From NCBI GenBank assembly GCA_963755815.1, contig CAVWLF010000010.1:372001-436000 (forward strand): a stretch of DNA of 64,000 nucleotides. Direction: 5' to 3'. This DNA is from Palsa-506 sp963755815. Its GTDB lineage: Bacteria > Actinomycetota > Actinomycetes > Streptosporangiales > Streptosporangiaceae. Position numbers and translations under genes: made by a program. The notes under the pieces were generated by a model. It did not search any database. It was not told the DNA's origin and saw only the letters and a program-made list of their open reading frames with translations. This document shows positions 1-8,790 of the stretch, piece after piece. How positions within the stretch are numbered: position 1 is the first letter of the stretch; the number at the start of each line of letters is the position of its first letter.

Positions 1-5
1 CGTTC

Positions 6-854
6 ATGTTCACCAGGGCGTTCGCCGGGACGCTCGCGGCGTCCGCTGACGGCAACCCGGCGCTGGTGGCCGATCCGGTGATCTGGTCCGCGCGCCTGAT
101 TGCGCACCATGCCGTCGCGATGAACTCCGCCTTCGCCGCCGTGCAGCTGCTGCTGGCCATCGGAATCGCCTGGCGGCCGACGGTAAGGATCGCCCTCGGG
201 GCCTCGATTGCCTGGTCACTGGCCGTATGGTGGCTCGGCGAAGGACTCGGCTCGGTGCTGACGGGGACGGCCAGCCCGGTCAGCGGAGCGCCCGGGGCGG
301 TGTTCCTCTACGCGCTGCTCGCGATCCTGCTATGGCCCGTCGCGGTGGATCGCCCGTCCGCGTTCGCCGCCGGGCGCTCGGTCGGCGTGCCGGTCGCGCG
401 GGCGCTGTGGCTCGCCTTGTGGGGCGGCCTGGCCTGTCTCTCGCTCCAGCCGGCGGTACGGGCGTCCCGGGCGATGGGCAGCATGATCTCCGCGATGGCG
501 GCCGGCCAGCCCGGCTGGCTGGCCGGCCTGGACCGGCAGCTCGGCGCGCTGGCTGGCCAGCATGGCCTGGCTGCGTCCATCGCGCTCGCCGTCACGCTGG
601 GGGTCATCGCGGCCGGGGTCTGGCTGCCGCCGCCGGCCGCCCGCGCCGCCGTGATCCTCGCCATCCTGGCCGCCGCGGTCATCTGGGCCGCCGAGGCGCT
701 CGGCGGCATCTTCACCGGGTCGGGCACCGATCCGGACTCCGGCCCGCTGCTGGCCCTGCTCGCGGTGGCCTACTGGCCGTCGCTGGCCGGCCGGCCAGCC
801 GCCGGGACCAGCCCGGCGGTGACTGAGCTGGCCGGCCCGGCGGGAGGGCGCTGA
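6..854 (+). CDS. Multi-pass membrane protein (possibly 5'-truncated)
   Basis: The 282-residue protein is dominated by hydrophobic Ala/Leu/Val segments (roughly residues 35-60, 65-85, 95-115, 130-150, 190-210, 215-235), so it is an integral membrane protein with about six helices. I do not recognise a named family. The frame is open to the window edge, so the true start may lie upstream. The stop at 852-854 is one base before the GTG of the DUF5134 gene, so the two are almost certainly cotranscribed and possibly act together in the membrane. Confidence 0.7.
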   Translation: MFTRAFAGTLAASADGNPALVADPVIWSARLIAHHAVAMNSAFAAVQLLLAIGIAWRPTVRIALGASIAWSLAVWWLGEGLGSVLTGTASPVSGAPGAVFLYALLAILLWPVAVDRPSAFAAGRSVGVPVARALWLALWGGLACLSLQPAVRASRAMGSMISAMAAGQPGWLAGLDRQLGALAGQHGLAASIALAVTLGVIAAGVWLPPPAARAAVILAILAAAVIWAAEALGGIFTGSGTDPDSGPLLALLAVAYWPSLAGRPAAGTSPAVTELAGPAGGR

Positions 855-855
855 G

Positions 856-1605
856 GTGAGCAGCCCGTCCTGGCTCGGCTACCTGCTGGCGGCCAGCATG
901 ATCGTTACCGCGGTCTACTGCGTGCGCCGGCTGGCGGCCGCGGGCCTGCGGGGGCGGCCGACCGAGCCCGCCGTGGACATCGTCCACGTGCTGATGGGCG
1001 TGGCCATGGCCGGGGTGCTGGTGCCGCGGCTGAGCACGCTGCCGGACGGCGCCTGGGAGGCGACGTTCGGCGCGGCCGTGGCCTGGTTCGGCTGGCACGC
1101 GGTCCGTGCGTACCGGGCCGGCGGCACCGGCGGGAGGCTTGCGCATCAGCTGCCGCACCTGCTGGCCAGCGGCGCGATGCTGTACATGTTCCTCGCGGTC
1201 ACGCCAGCCAGGTCCGGGCCGCCGGTGACGGCCATCGGGATGGCCGGGGGGCCGGCCGGAACCGCTCGTTTTCCGGTCCTGGCCCTCGCGCTGGCGCTCG
1301 CCTTGTTCGGCTATGTCATGTGGATCACCGACCGGCTTGCCTCGGTGCCGGCCGTGGCCGCGATCGGGCTGGCGCTGGCCGCCGCCGGCCCGGCCCGGCC
1401 GGGAACCGGATCGCCGGGCGGGATGACGACAGCGCAGGCGGCGGCCGGGGACGCGGCGCTGGGCTGGGACGCCGCGCCGGGCGGGGACGCAGCGGCCAGC
1501 CGTCCGGGGCCGCGCCGTGGCGTACCGCTGTCCCCGCGGCTGGCCGCGTGTTGCGAGATCGTGATGGGCATCACGATGGGCTACATGCTGATCGTGATGC
1601 TGTAG
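856..1605 (+). CDS. DUF5134 domain membrane protein
   Basis: The 249-residue protein begins with a GTG one base after the previous stop. It has the DUF5134 pattern: an N-terminal helix, then a segment with VDIVHVLMGVAMAG and a histidine-containing helix (HQLPHLLASGAMLYM near residues 97-111), and a last helix at the extreme C-terminus (MGITMGYMLIVML). The middle (about 165-215) is a Gly/Ala/Asp-rich linker. The family is a membrane protein of unknown function that usually sits beside other membrane genes, as here. Histidines in the helices could bind metal, but that is inference. Confidence 0.75.
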   Translation: MSSPSWLGYLLAASMIVTAVYCVRRLAAAGLRGRPTEPAVDIVHVLMGVAMAGVLVPRLSTLPDGAWEATFGAAVAWFGWHAVRAYRAGGTGGRLAHQLPHLLASGAMLYMFLAVTPARSGPPVTAIGMAGGPAGTARFPVLALALALALFGYVMWITDRLASVPAVAAIGLALAAAGPARPGTGSPGGMTTAQAAAGDAALGWDAAPGGDAAASRPGPRRGVPLSPRLAACCEIVMGITMGYMLIVML

Positions 1606-1620
1606 GCAGCCGCGGGCCCG

Positions 1621-2364
1621 CTACCGCCGGGCCGCCGCCGGCTCGCTCCGCGGCGGGGCGGCGCGCAGCCGCACGCAGCACTTTCCTGCCTGCGGGCACA
1701 GTTGCGCGTCAAGCACATCGGCGTCAAGCCCGTCGAGCATGCCCGCAATGAACGCGTGGTTGATGCCGCAGACGAGCTCTGGCTCGCTGGCGGCCAGCGG
1801 GTGGAACGGGCAGTTACGCAGCTCCAGCTCGGCCGGGGCGGGCCGGTCGGGCTCGAATCCGTGACCGGCCAGAAGCGCCTCGGTGATGCCGAGCGCACGC
1901 TCGGCACCGAGCCGGCCGGGCCGCAGCCGGTCACGCTCAGCCGCGCCGAGGGCCCGCCCGCGCTGCCGCGCGGCGCGGACCGATGCTTGCCGGGCGTTCT
2001 CGCCTGCTGACTCGGCGGCGACCGCATCGAGGAGTATGCCGGCCAGCAGCTCATGCTGGCGTTCCGGGATGCTAACCCGGATGCCCGGGGTGGCCAGCTC
2101 GTAGACCTTGGGCGCGCGGCCGGCCTTGCGGATCCCGGCCGGCGGCTGAGAGCGGGCCGACAGCAGGCCGGCCGCCACCAGCTTGTCGAGGTGGTGCGCC
2201 GCCAGCTTGCGGGAGATGCCGGCGTCCGCCGCCGCCTCCTCGCGGGTGACCGGCCGGTGCGCCTGCCGGACGTAGCCGAACAGGCGGCGGCGCTGGTCGT
2301 CGCCAAGCGCGGCCAGCGCGGTAATCGACGCCTCGCCGCTCAGCTCGCTCGACGTGGTCGTCAC
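1621..2364 (-). CDS. ArsR/SufR-like HTH regulator with cysteine-rich C-terminal domain
   Basis: The 247-residue protein starts at GTG 2364. Residues about 15-70 form a winged HTH (GDDQRRRLFGYVRQ, then AAADAGISRKLAAHHLDKL as recognition helix). The C-terminal half carries ELRNCPFHPLA, ELVCGINHAFIAGML and GKCCVRL, a conserved cysteine set found in SufR-like regulators that sense iron-sulfur clusters or metals. It is divergent from folE, with 129 bp between them holding a folE promoter and an inverted repeat, so it plausibly controls folE and itself. The ligand is unknown; cluster binding is inferred from the cysteines. Confidence 0.8.
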   Translation of the reverse strand: MTTTSSELSGEASITALAALGDDQRRRLFGYVRQAHRPVTREEAAADAGISRKLAAHHLDKLVAAGLLSARSQPPAGIRKAGRAPKVYELATPGIRVSIPERQHELLAGILLDAVAAESAGENARQASVRAARQRGRALGAAERDRLRPGRLGAERALGITEALLAGHGFEPDRPAPAELELRNCPFHPLAASEPELVCGINHAFIAGMLDGLDADVLDAQLCPQAGKCCVRLRAAPPRSEPAAARR

Positions 2365-2427
2365 CAGGCCACCATAACGCCAACAGAGATGGATGTAAAA
2401 GGATCATGAGCGCAATATTGCCTGGAC

Positions 2428-2475
2428 TTGACCGAGTCGGAAAATAATACCAATATCTATTAGTGTAATTAGATA
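2428..2475 (+). promoter_or_regulatory. Putative folE promoter and overlapping operator
   Basis: TTGACC at 2428-2433 and CAATAT at 2451-2456 are separated by 17 bp, a good vegetative promoter for folE. Immediately downstream an inverted repeat TATCTA-N10-TAGATA (2454-2475) overlaps the likely transcription start. The stretch is strikingly AT-rich for this genome and lies between the HTH regulator and folE, so it is a natural operator for that regulator. Seen in sequence; function is inferred. Confidence 0.5.
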
Positions 2476-2493
2476 AAGAGGCGGGAGAGACTC

Positions 2494-3180
2494 GTGACGA
2501 CGGAGATGCAGCAGGCCGGGCCGCCAGCAGGGGCGGCGACCGGGTCGGCGCTGACCCGCGCCGACCGCCGCGCGGTGGCCGGGCCGGGCCGGTTCCCGCC
2601 GGCGTTGCGGGTGGTGCACGACGGCAGCGCGATGGACCTGGCGGCGGCGGAGCGGGCGGCCGGGAACTTTCTGCGCGCGCTCGGCATGGACACCACTACC
2701 GAGAGCCTGCGCGATACGCCCCGGCGGATGGCCCGTGCCTACGCCGAGCTACTGCACTCCAGCCCGTTCAACCTCACCACCTTCCCCAATGACGAGGGCT
2801 ATGACGAGCTGGTGCTGGCCCGGGCCATACCCGTGCACAGCGTCTGCGAGCATCACCTGCTGCCGTTCACCGGCGTGGCGCACGTTGGCTACCTGCCCGG
2901 CGAGCGCATTCTCGGCCTCTCCAAGCTGGCCCGGGTGGTTGGGCACTTCGCCCGCCGTCCGCAGGTTCAGGAGCGCCTCACCAAGCAGATCGCCGACTGG
3001 CTCACCGAGCATCTGCAGCCACGGGGCGTGGGCGTGGTCATCCAGGCGGAGCACATGTGCATGACGCTGCGTGGCGTGCAGGCCGTGGGCTCGACCACGG
3101 TGACCTCCACCATGCTCGGCACGCTGCGGGCCGACGGCCGGTCCCGGGCGGAGTTCTTCACCCTGGCCGGCCTGACCTAA
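2494..3180 (+). CDS. folE: GTP cyclohydrolase I
   Basis: Converts GTP to 7,8-dihydroneopterin triphosphate, the first step of tetrahydrofolate and pteridine synthesis. The 228-residue protein matches the FolE-I family along its length: zinc ligands C118, H121 (motif CEHHLLPF) and C189 (EHMCM), and the GTP-binding SKLARVV and GSTTVTS segments. A GTG start at 2494 follows a GGCGGGAG ribosome site. The first ~45 residues are a variable extension. It is not in an obvious folate operon here; it stands alone opposite a cysteine-containing regulator, suggesting it may be a regulated paralogue rather than the housekeeping copy. Confidence 0.95.
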   Translation: MTTEMQQAGPPAGAATGSALTRADRRAVAGPGRFPPALRVVHDGSAMDLAAAERAAGNFLRALGMDTTTESLRDTPRRMARAYAELLHSSPFNLTTFPNDEGYDELVLARAIPVHSVCEHHLLPFTGVAHVGYLPGERILGLSKLARVVGHFARRPQVQERLTKQIADWLTEHLQPRGVGVVIQAEHMCMTLRGVQAVGSTTVTSTMLGTLRADGRSRAEFFTLAGLT

Positions 3181-3218
3181 TCGCGGCTGGCCACCGTCAG
3201 CTTCATAGGATGACGGGC

Positions 3219-3569
3219 ATGACCGATTCCGCCGCTGCCAATTTTCCCATCACCACCGCGTTCGAGCTGCCGGGCATGACCATCGAGAGAGATCTTGGGG
3301 TCGCCTTCGGCCTCGTCGTGCGCAGCATGGGAGTGGCCAAGTCCATCGGCGCGGGCTTCAAGGCCATGCGCCAGGGTGAGGTCACTCAGTACACGGAATT
3401 GCTGGAGGATAGCCGTCGGCACGCCATCGACCGGATGATCGAGAACGCGAGGCTGCTGGGGGCCAGCGCGGTCGTGGCCGTGCGTTTTGACTCATCCGAG
3501 ATGGGCCAGGGGCTCACTGAAATCGTGGCTTACGGCACCGCGGTAGTCGTCCGTCCCGCGGCTGCCTGA
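3219..3569 (+). CDS. YbjQ/UPF0145 family protein
   Basis: The 116-residue product shows the YbjQ fold signature: an N-terminal PITTAFELPGM strand, GLVVRSMGVAKSIGAGF, YTELLEDSRRHAIDRM and a final GASAVVAVRFD...VAYGTAVVV. Proteins of this family form a pentamer and are listed as putative heavy-metal binding; function is unproven. I chose ATG 3219 because AGGA at 3207-3210 sits 8 bp upstream; ATG 3210 in the same frame is the alternative. It lies 38 bp after folE and is followed closely by the DUF1707 gene, so the three may be one transcript. Confidence 0.85.
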   Translation: MTDSAAANFPITTAFELPGMTIERDLGVAFGLVVRSMGVAKSIGAGFKAMRQGEVTQYTELLEDSRRHAIDRMIENARLLGASAVVAVRFDSSEMGQGLTEIVAYGTAVVVRPAAA

Positions 3570-3574
3570 CCGCC

Positions 3575-3970
3575 GTGCCGGACCTCCCGCCGGACCTGCC
3601 GGTCGCCCGCATCGGCGACGCCGACCGGGACCGGCTGACCGTCGTGCTGCGCGAGCACTACGCGCTGGGCAGGCTCGACATCGATGAATTCGCCCGCCGG
3701 GTGGGGATCGTGCTGGCCGCGGACTACGCGGACGAGGCCGCAGCGGCGGTGCGCGACCTGCCGCCGATCGGCACGATCCCGGGCGTCGGCGCGGCCCCCA
3801 GCCCGGGCCCCCGCAAGACGAGACGGCGGCACGGGCAAACGGCCACGCCAGGCGCCGGCTGGCTGCCGACTACAGAGCGATTCCGCGATCCGACCTCAGG
3901 CACGGTGATGCGGGTCTGGCTCGATCCAGCCGACCAGAGCAGGCACTACGTGCCGGACACGGCGGGCTGA
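3575..3970 (+). CDS. DUF1707 domain protein
   Basis: GTG start 6 bp after the preceding stop. Residues 9-63 match DUF1707 (RIGDADRDRLTVVLREHYA, then GRLDIDEFARRV and AAAVRDLP), a small helical module common in actinobacterial membrane or signalling proteins. Here no transmembrane helix follows; the C-terminal half is a basic linker and a tail containing a WLPTTERFRDP stretch, so the protein is probably soluble. Function unknown; placement suggests coexpression with the YbjQ-type gene. Confidence 0.8.
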   Translation: MPDLPPDLPVARIGDADRDRLTVVLREHYALGRLDIDEFARRVGIVLAADYADEAAAAVRDLPPIGTIPGVGAAPSPGPRKTRRRHGQTATPGAGWLPTTERFRDPTSGTVMRVWLDPADQSRHYVPDTAG

Positions 3971-4041
3971 CCGGCGCGGCGGGGCAGCATGCCCCGAGCC
4001 AGCCGCCAGACTGCGGTAGACACAACCAGGAAGGCAAAGTC

Positions 4042-4581
4042 ATGACAGAAACCCACCCGGTGAATGCCCTGCTCAGCAGCGGCGCAGCGCAAGGCCAGTG
4101 GACTCTCGACCCAGCGGGGTCCACCGTGACGTTCGGCGTCAAGCACTTCTGGGGTGCGATTACGGTCCACGGCGGGTTCGAGCAGCTGGCCGGTGCCGGG
4201 ACCGTAGCCCCCGACGGGAGCGTCTCCGGCCAGCTCACCATGCACGCCAGCTCCCTCAGCACGAAGAACAAGCAACGCGACAAGCACCTGCATTCGGCCG
4301 ACTTCTTCAACACCGAGCAGCACCCGCTGGTCGTGCTGGACATCACCGAGGCCACCCCGGCCGGTGCCGGCGAGATCGCCATGCGCGGGACCCTGCAGGC
4401 CGCCGGCCACAGTCAGCCGGTCAGCTTCACCGCCCATGCCGAGCAGTCCGGCCCGGACGCCGTCACACTCCGGGCCGAGCTTGTGGTGGACCGGACCGTG
4501 TTCGGCATGACCTGGCGCCCGCTGGGCATCGCCGCCAAGCAGGCGACCGGTAGCGTCGTGGCCCGGTTCGTCCGCGGCTGA
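4042..4581 (+). CDS. YceI family lipid-binding protein
   Basis: The 179-residue protein has the YceI lipocalin-like beta barrel signature: GQWTLDPAGSTVTFGVKHFWG near the start, then STKNKQRDKHLHSADFF and a final VVDRTVFGMTW. YceI proteins bind polyisoprenoid chains. No signal peptide is visible, so this copy is probably cytoplasmic, as in many actinobacteria. The ATG at 4042 is preceded by AGGAAGG. It is a single gene, facing the convergent multi-HTH gene on the opposite strand. Confidence 0.9.
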   Translation: MTETHPVNALLSSGAAQGQWTLDPAGSTVTFGVKHFWGAITVHGGFEQLAGAGTVAPDGSVSGQLTMHASSLSTKNKQRDKHLHSADFFNTEQHPLVVLDITEATPAGAGEIAMRGTLQAAGHSQPVSFTAHAEQSGPDAVTLRAELVVDRTVFGMTWRPLGIAAKQATGSVVARFVRG

Positions 4582-4656
4582 GCGCCGCCGCCGGGCATTT
4601 CGCGGGCAGCCGGCCCGGCCGTGCGGCCGGGCCGGCTGAGCCGCAGCGCGATCCGA

Positions 4657-5619
4657 TCAGGCCGTCGGTGACGGCGCTGGCAGGCCGGTGCGCCAGCGGC
4701 GCAAGAACGGCGACCTGCCGCCGGCCGGCCGCAGCCGGACGCCGTGCGCCCGCAGCAGCGCCCGGATGGTCTCGGCCGGCTGTCCCGACAGCAGCTCGAT
4801 ATGGCGCAGCCCGAGCCCGCAGGACTCGTACAGCTCCCTGGCCAGCTCGGGGCCGAGCCGGAAGGGAACGGGGAACCGCAGCGAGATCGATCCTCCGGCC
4901 GGGATCCGCCGCATCCCGTGCCGGTCCATCGCCCGCCGGACAAGCGGGTCAGCGTGGAGGGCACGGACCAGCTCGATCTGCGCTGGCCCGCCGCGCGGCG
5001 GCGGCCCGCCGACGCGTACCGGGATGCCGTGGTCGTGCGCGGCACGCAGCACGACACGGCCGGATACCCCGAGCAGCCGGCCAGCCTGCACGGCCGACAT
5101 GCCTGCCCTCAGGTAGAGCGCCACCAGGTCGCTGGCCGGTACCGTGAGCCGGTCCTCCCGGTTGTGCCGGCCGCGTGTGCGCATGGCCGCTCCGCGGGCG
5201 CGAAGCCGGTCGCGCACGGTCCGTTCCGGGACCCCGGTGAGCGCGCCGACCTCGGCGGAGGTCAGTCCTTGCCGCACGTATAGGTCTTCCATCGCCTTGG
5301 CCAGGGCGGCCCGCTCGGCGCTGGGCCGCCGTAGCCGCCCAGCGCCCCTGAGCTTGACCGTGACTCCGGCCTGGCTCAGCACGCGGCCGACGCGCCGGCG
5401 GCTGAGGCCGGTGGCGGCCGCGATCCGGTAGGTGGACAGTCCGTCGCACAGGTAAAGATGTCGCACCTGCCGGGCCAGGTCATCGACCGGCGGATCAGCC
5501 CGGCCAGCATCCGGCTGGCCGGTCGGGTCAGCCGCCGGTAGGCCGGCCGGGTCCACCGCTGACGGGGCTGAACTGCGGCCGTCCTGCGGACAGGTGCACG
5601 AAGCACGGCTCAGGATCAT
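4657..5619 (-). CDS. Protein with four helix-turn-helix units
   Basis: The start ATG at 5619 has GGGAGG about 8 bp upstream, giving 320 residues. Four similar ~33-residue units each begin with (A)LY, a Gly-Leu/Met turn, an HTH and a terminal GV/GA/GI: residues about 54-86, 113-145, 167-199 and 263-295. Examples are YRIAAATGLSRRRVGRVL and SAEVGALTGVPERTVRDRL. The third-to-fourth spacing holds an extra ~60-residue segment. No catalytic domain is seen, so this looks like a sequence-specific DNA-binding protein that touches DNA at several points, resembling resolvase or sigma region 4 HTHs. Target and function are unknown. An N-terminal Ser/Asp/Pro-rich tail (10-50) has two cysteines. Confidence 0.75.
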   Translation of the reverse strand: MILSRASCTCPQDGRSSAPSAVDPAGLPAADPTGQPDAGRADPPVDDLARQVRHLYLCDGLSTYRIAAATGLSRRRVGRVLSQAGVTVKLRGAGRLRRPSAERAALAKAMEDLYVRQGLTSAEVGALTGVPERTVRDRLRARGAAMRTRGRHNREDRLTVPASDLVALYLRAGMSAVQAGRLLGVSGRVVLRAAHDHGIPVRVGGPPPRGGPAQIELVRALHADPLVRRAMDRHGMRRIPAGGSISLRFPVPFRLGPELARELYESCGLGLRHIELLSGQPAETIRALLRAHGVRLRPAGGRSPFLRRWRTGLPAPSPTA

Positions 5620-5815
5620 GACACGGACCTCCCGCCTATGGCAGGGACCGTTGGCGAATGTCCGCGGTTCACGGCGAGCCCCTCCGCCGGTAGCCATCAG
5701 GCTAGCCGGAAAAGCCGGTCAGCCCAAAGCGCGGCATCCCGGGGCCCCGGTGCGACCCGCCGCCTGGCCGGTGCCGCTTGCCTGGCCCCCGGGCGGGCGG
5801 GCATGATCCAGTGCC

Positions 5816-6484
5816 GTGCGCCCTTGCTACCGAGCCCTCGCGTCCCTCACCGGGCTGGGCCTGCTGATCCTCGATGTGCGGAACGAGGGCCTGCTTGCCC
5901 GGGCCGACCAGCGCATCCTGGAGTCGGTCGCCCGGCTGCCCAGGCCGCCGGCCATGGTGCGCGCGGCCCGCATCGTGACCAGCCTCGGCGACCCGAAGGT
6001 CGCGCGGCTGCTTGGCCCGGGGCTGGCGGCACTGGCGGCCGCCCGCCCGGACGCCGCCGCCCGCCCCGACGGGGCCGCCCGCCCGGACAGTCCGCCGGGC
6101 GTGGCCAGCGCGGTCGGCGCCGCCCTCAGGACTACGGCGGACATCGTGATCGGCGCCAGCGCATGCAAGGTGACCAGCGCCGTGATCGCCAGGCCCCGCC
6201 CGCCCGCGCGGTACTGGCTGGCGAATCCGGTGGGTCACAGCTTCCCGTCCAGGCACACGACGTACGCGACGCTGGCCCTGGGCGCGGGCACGCGCGGCTA
6301 TCCGCGGCCGGCCCGGCAGGCGGCCGCCGCGCTCTGCCTGGCCGTCGGCGTCAGCCGCGTCTACCTCGGCGTCCACTGGAGCACCGACGTGGCCGCCGGA
6401 TGGCTGCTCGCCGCGTCATGCCTGTCCGCCGCCGAGGTTCTGGAAAATGCCCGGGCGTCGTCCTCATCGTCGGCTGGCCAGTAA
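5816..6484 (+). CDS. PAP2-family phosphatase
   Basis: Membrane-associated phosphatase with the three PAP2 motifs in order: K118...RPRP (126-129), HSFPSRH (141-147) and SRVYLGVHWSTD (180-191). H147 and H187 are the expected nucleophile and acid. It would act on lipid phosphates such as undecaprenyl or phosphatidyl phosphates. Hydrophobic segments near 8-20, 105-125, 148-158, 168-180 and 190-205 agree with a multi-pass protein. A GTG start is assumed at 5816. Residues 78-95 are a short PDGAARPD repeat absent from typical members. Confidence 0.88.
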   Translation: MRPCYRALASLTGLGLLILDVRNEGLLARADQRILESVARLPRPPAMVRAARIVTSLGDPKVARLLGPGLAALAAARPDAAARPDGAARPDSPPGVASAVGAALRTTADIVIGASACKVTSAVIARPRPPARYWLANPVGHSFPSRHTTYATLALGAGTRGYPRPARQAAAALCLAVGVSRVYLGVHWSTDVAAGWLLAASCLSAAEVLENARASSSSSAGQ

Positions 6485-6522
6485 GACCTGAGACCGTGCG
6501 CACCCGGCTGCCCGGCCCGCGC

Positions 6523-8790
6523 TCAGTTCAGGCCTGCGACCAGGGCAAGCAGCGCGATCAGGGCGATCAGCATGTAAGCGAGGTAAGCGTCCAGGCGGCC
6601 CGACTGCAGCCGCTTGACGATCCGCACCAGCGCCATGACCGTGCTCAGCACGGGCCGGTACACGTACTGCTCGACCACCTCGATGACATCCGACGTATAG
6701 CCGACGTGCGGAGCCCGCCCGACCGCCGCCACCGACGCGGGCGCCGGCGCGCCCGCCAGCGCTGATGCGTTCGCCGCCGCTGGCCCGAGCGCCGGCGCAG
6801 GCCCGGGCGGCGGCGCAGGCCCGGGCGCCGGCGCAGGCCCGGGCGGCGGCGCAGGCCCGCCCGTTTCCGGCTCCGCGGTCCCGCCCGGTACGCCGTCCAG
6901 GACCGGGACCGGTCCCATCCGCTGAACGCCGGACCGGGTATGCAGGACCGCGGCCAGTACCCGCCGGGTCGGGTTGGCGAAACCGAACGCCGTGTAGCTG
7001 TCGGCCCCTGCCACGCCCGCGGTCGCCGACTTCCATGGCGCCACCCGCCGGACCCGGACCATCCGGCCCCCGGACACTGCAAGCGAGAAGATCACCACGG
7101 CCAGGAAAAGCAGCGGCATCACGACCCACAGCCAGGACGGCGACACGATGGAGAACCCCGCGTATACCGGCTGCAGGACCCAGGGTGACTTCAGCGCCTC
7201 GGTGGTCACCGCCGATCCCACGATCGGCGACAGCCCGGCGGCGATCACGCGGATCTCCAGCGGGGTCAGCGCGGCTACGACCAGGCAGCCAGCGGCGAGA
7301 CCCGCGATCGCGACCCGCCCGCCCAGGCCGTAGTCGCGCTCCGCGCGGTCGCCCTGGCCCTTGCTCCGGGGCAACGGCGGTCCGAGCACGACCAGGCCGG
7401 TCAGCCGGACGAACGTCACCCCGGCGAACCCGGCGGTCAGCGCGACCGCCGCCCCGGCCAGCGCGAGCACCAGCCGGTACTCCAGGCCCGGCACCCGGAA
7501 CTGCTGCATGAGCGCCTCCAGCAGGAACCACTCGGATACGAATCCGGCGGTCAGCGGCAGGCCCGCCAGCGTCAGCCCGCCGATCGCCAGCCCGGTGCCG
7601 CTCCACGGCGCGCGCCTGGCCATCCCGCGCAGCGCTTCGAGATCACCCGAGCCGCCGACCGCCTCCACCCCGGCGCTCGCCGTGAACAGCAGCGACTTGG
7701 CGAGCGTGTGGGCGATCACCTGCAGCGTGGCGGCGAGCAGCCCGGCGGCGACCAGGCGACGGTCGCCGTTAGCCGCGCCGACCAGCGCGACGCCGAAGCC
7801 GGCCAGGATGAGGCCCGTGTTCTCCACGCTGGAGTACGCGATCACGCGCTGCAGGCCGGTCTGCACCGCGGCGTGCGCGATGCCCAGCACGGCGGTCAGG
7901 CCCGCCAGCACCAGCAGCAGGCTGGTCAGCCAGGCGGGCGGGGGACCGAGCAGCGCCAGGGTCCGCCACAGCCCGTAGAAGCCGACGTTGACGGCAACGC
8001 CGGCCATCACGGCGCGGGCCGGGCCGGGCGCCGCGGCATAGCCGCGCGGCATCCAGACCTGGAACGGGACGAGGCCGACCTTGACCGCGAACCCGAGCAG
8101 CAGCAGCGCCTCAGCCGTGACGCGCAGCCCGCCCGCGGGTACCTGCGCGAAGCTGGCCAGCCCCAGCGAACCCGACCTGGCCGCCAGCAGCAGCAGTCCG
8201 CCCAGCAGCGCGGCCCCGCTGATCTCGCCGAACGCCAGCGTGAGAAACGCCGCATCCGGCAGGCCCGGCCGGGCCCGCTCGAATCCGGCCAGCAGGTAGA
8301 AGGCGACCGTCAGTGATTCCCACGCGAACAGCAGGGTGAAGGCATCCGTGGCGGTCATGATCACGGCCACCGCGCCCACGGCCAGCGCGTAGCTGGCGCC
8401 AAGACCCCGCCGCCCGGCCCGGCCCCGCCCGGCCCGCCCCGGCCGCCCCGGCTGCCCGGCCCAGCTCGCGAACGCCAGCGACACCAGCGTCGCCGCGCCG
8501 AACGCGATCAGCAGGAACAGTCCGGACAGCCGGTCGGCGGAAAGCCCGGCGGTACCGGAGCCGAGGAAACCCCCGGCTGCCGGTCCCAGCCGCACGGGCA
8601 GGCCGGCCAGTGCCCCCGCGCCGGCCACCGCGGCGCATGCCGATCCGGCCGTACCGAGCAGGTAAGGCACCGGCACCAGCCGGGGCCACCGCACCCCGGC
8701 CGCCAGGTCCACGGCCGCGGCCACCGCGAAGAGCGCCAGCGCGGCCGCGAGCGCGGCGGAGAACCCGGAGAACCCGGAGAATCCGCTCAT
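6523..8790 (-). CDS. Hydrogenase-4-like antiporter subunit (HyfB/HycC type)
   Basis: A 755-residue, ~14-helix relative of NuoL/HyfB proton-translocating subunits. Channel residues are present: E158 (FAWES), K237 (FAVKVGLVPF), H361 and K365 (AHTLAKSLLF). The usual histidine/aspartate after K237 (WLPDAH) is here MPRGY. The C-terminus has a Pro/Ala/Gly linker encoded by 18-bp repeats around 6790-6860 and a final helix. I chose ATG 8790 because it overlaps the TGA of the upstream small-subunit gene (ATGA, 8787-8790), implying translational coupling. It is the last gene of a six-gene operon starting at 14396; the M. tuberculosis counterpart, from memory, is Rv0083. Confidence 0.9.
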   Translation of the reverse strand: MSGFSGFSGFSAALAAALALFAVAAAVDLAAGVRWPRLVPVPYLLGTAGSACAAVAGAGALAGLPVRLGPAAGGFLGSGTAGLSADRLSGLFLLIAFGAATLVSLAFASWAGQPGRPGRAGRGRAGRRGLGASYALAVGAVAVIMTATDAFTLLFAWESLTVAFYLLAGFERARPGLPDAAFLTLAFGEISGAALLGGLLLLAARSGSLGLASFAQVPAGGLRVTAEALLLLGFAVKVGLVPFQVWMPRGYAAAPGPARAVMAGVAVNVGFYGLWRTLALLGPPPAWLTSLLLVLAGLTAVLGIAHAAVQTGLQRVIAYSSVENTGLILAGFGVALVGAANGDRRLVAAGLLAATLQVIAHTLAKSLLFTASAGVEAVGGSGDLEALRGMARRAPWSGTGLAIGGLTLAGLPLTAGFVSEWFLLEALMQQFRVPGLEYRLVLALAGAAVALTAGFAGVTFVRLTGLVVLGPPLPRSKGQGDRAERDYGLGGRVAIAGLAAGCLVVAALTPLEIRVIAAGLSPIVGSAVTTEALKSPWVLQPVYAGFSIVSPSWLWVVMPLLFLAVVIFSLAVSGGRMVRVRRVAPWKSATAGVAGADSYTAFGFANPTRRVLAAVLHTRSGVQRMGPVPVLDGVPGGTAEPETGGPAPPPGPAPAPGPAPPPGPAPALGPAAANASALAGAPAPASVAAVGRAPHVGYTSDVIEVVEQYVYRPVLSTVMALVRIVKRLQSGRLDAYLAYMLIALIALLALVAGLN

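Noticed and set aside
5638..6765. 375-residue plus-strand frame
   Set aside because: Overlaps the PAP2 gene in another frame; no family, extreme Arg/Gly/Pro content.
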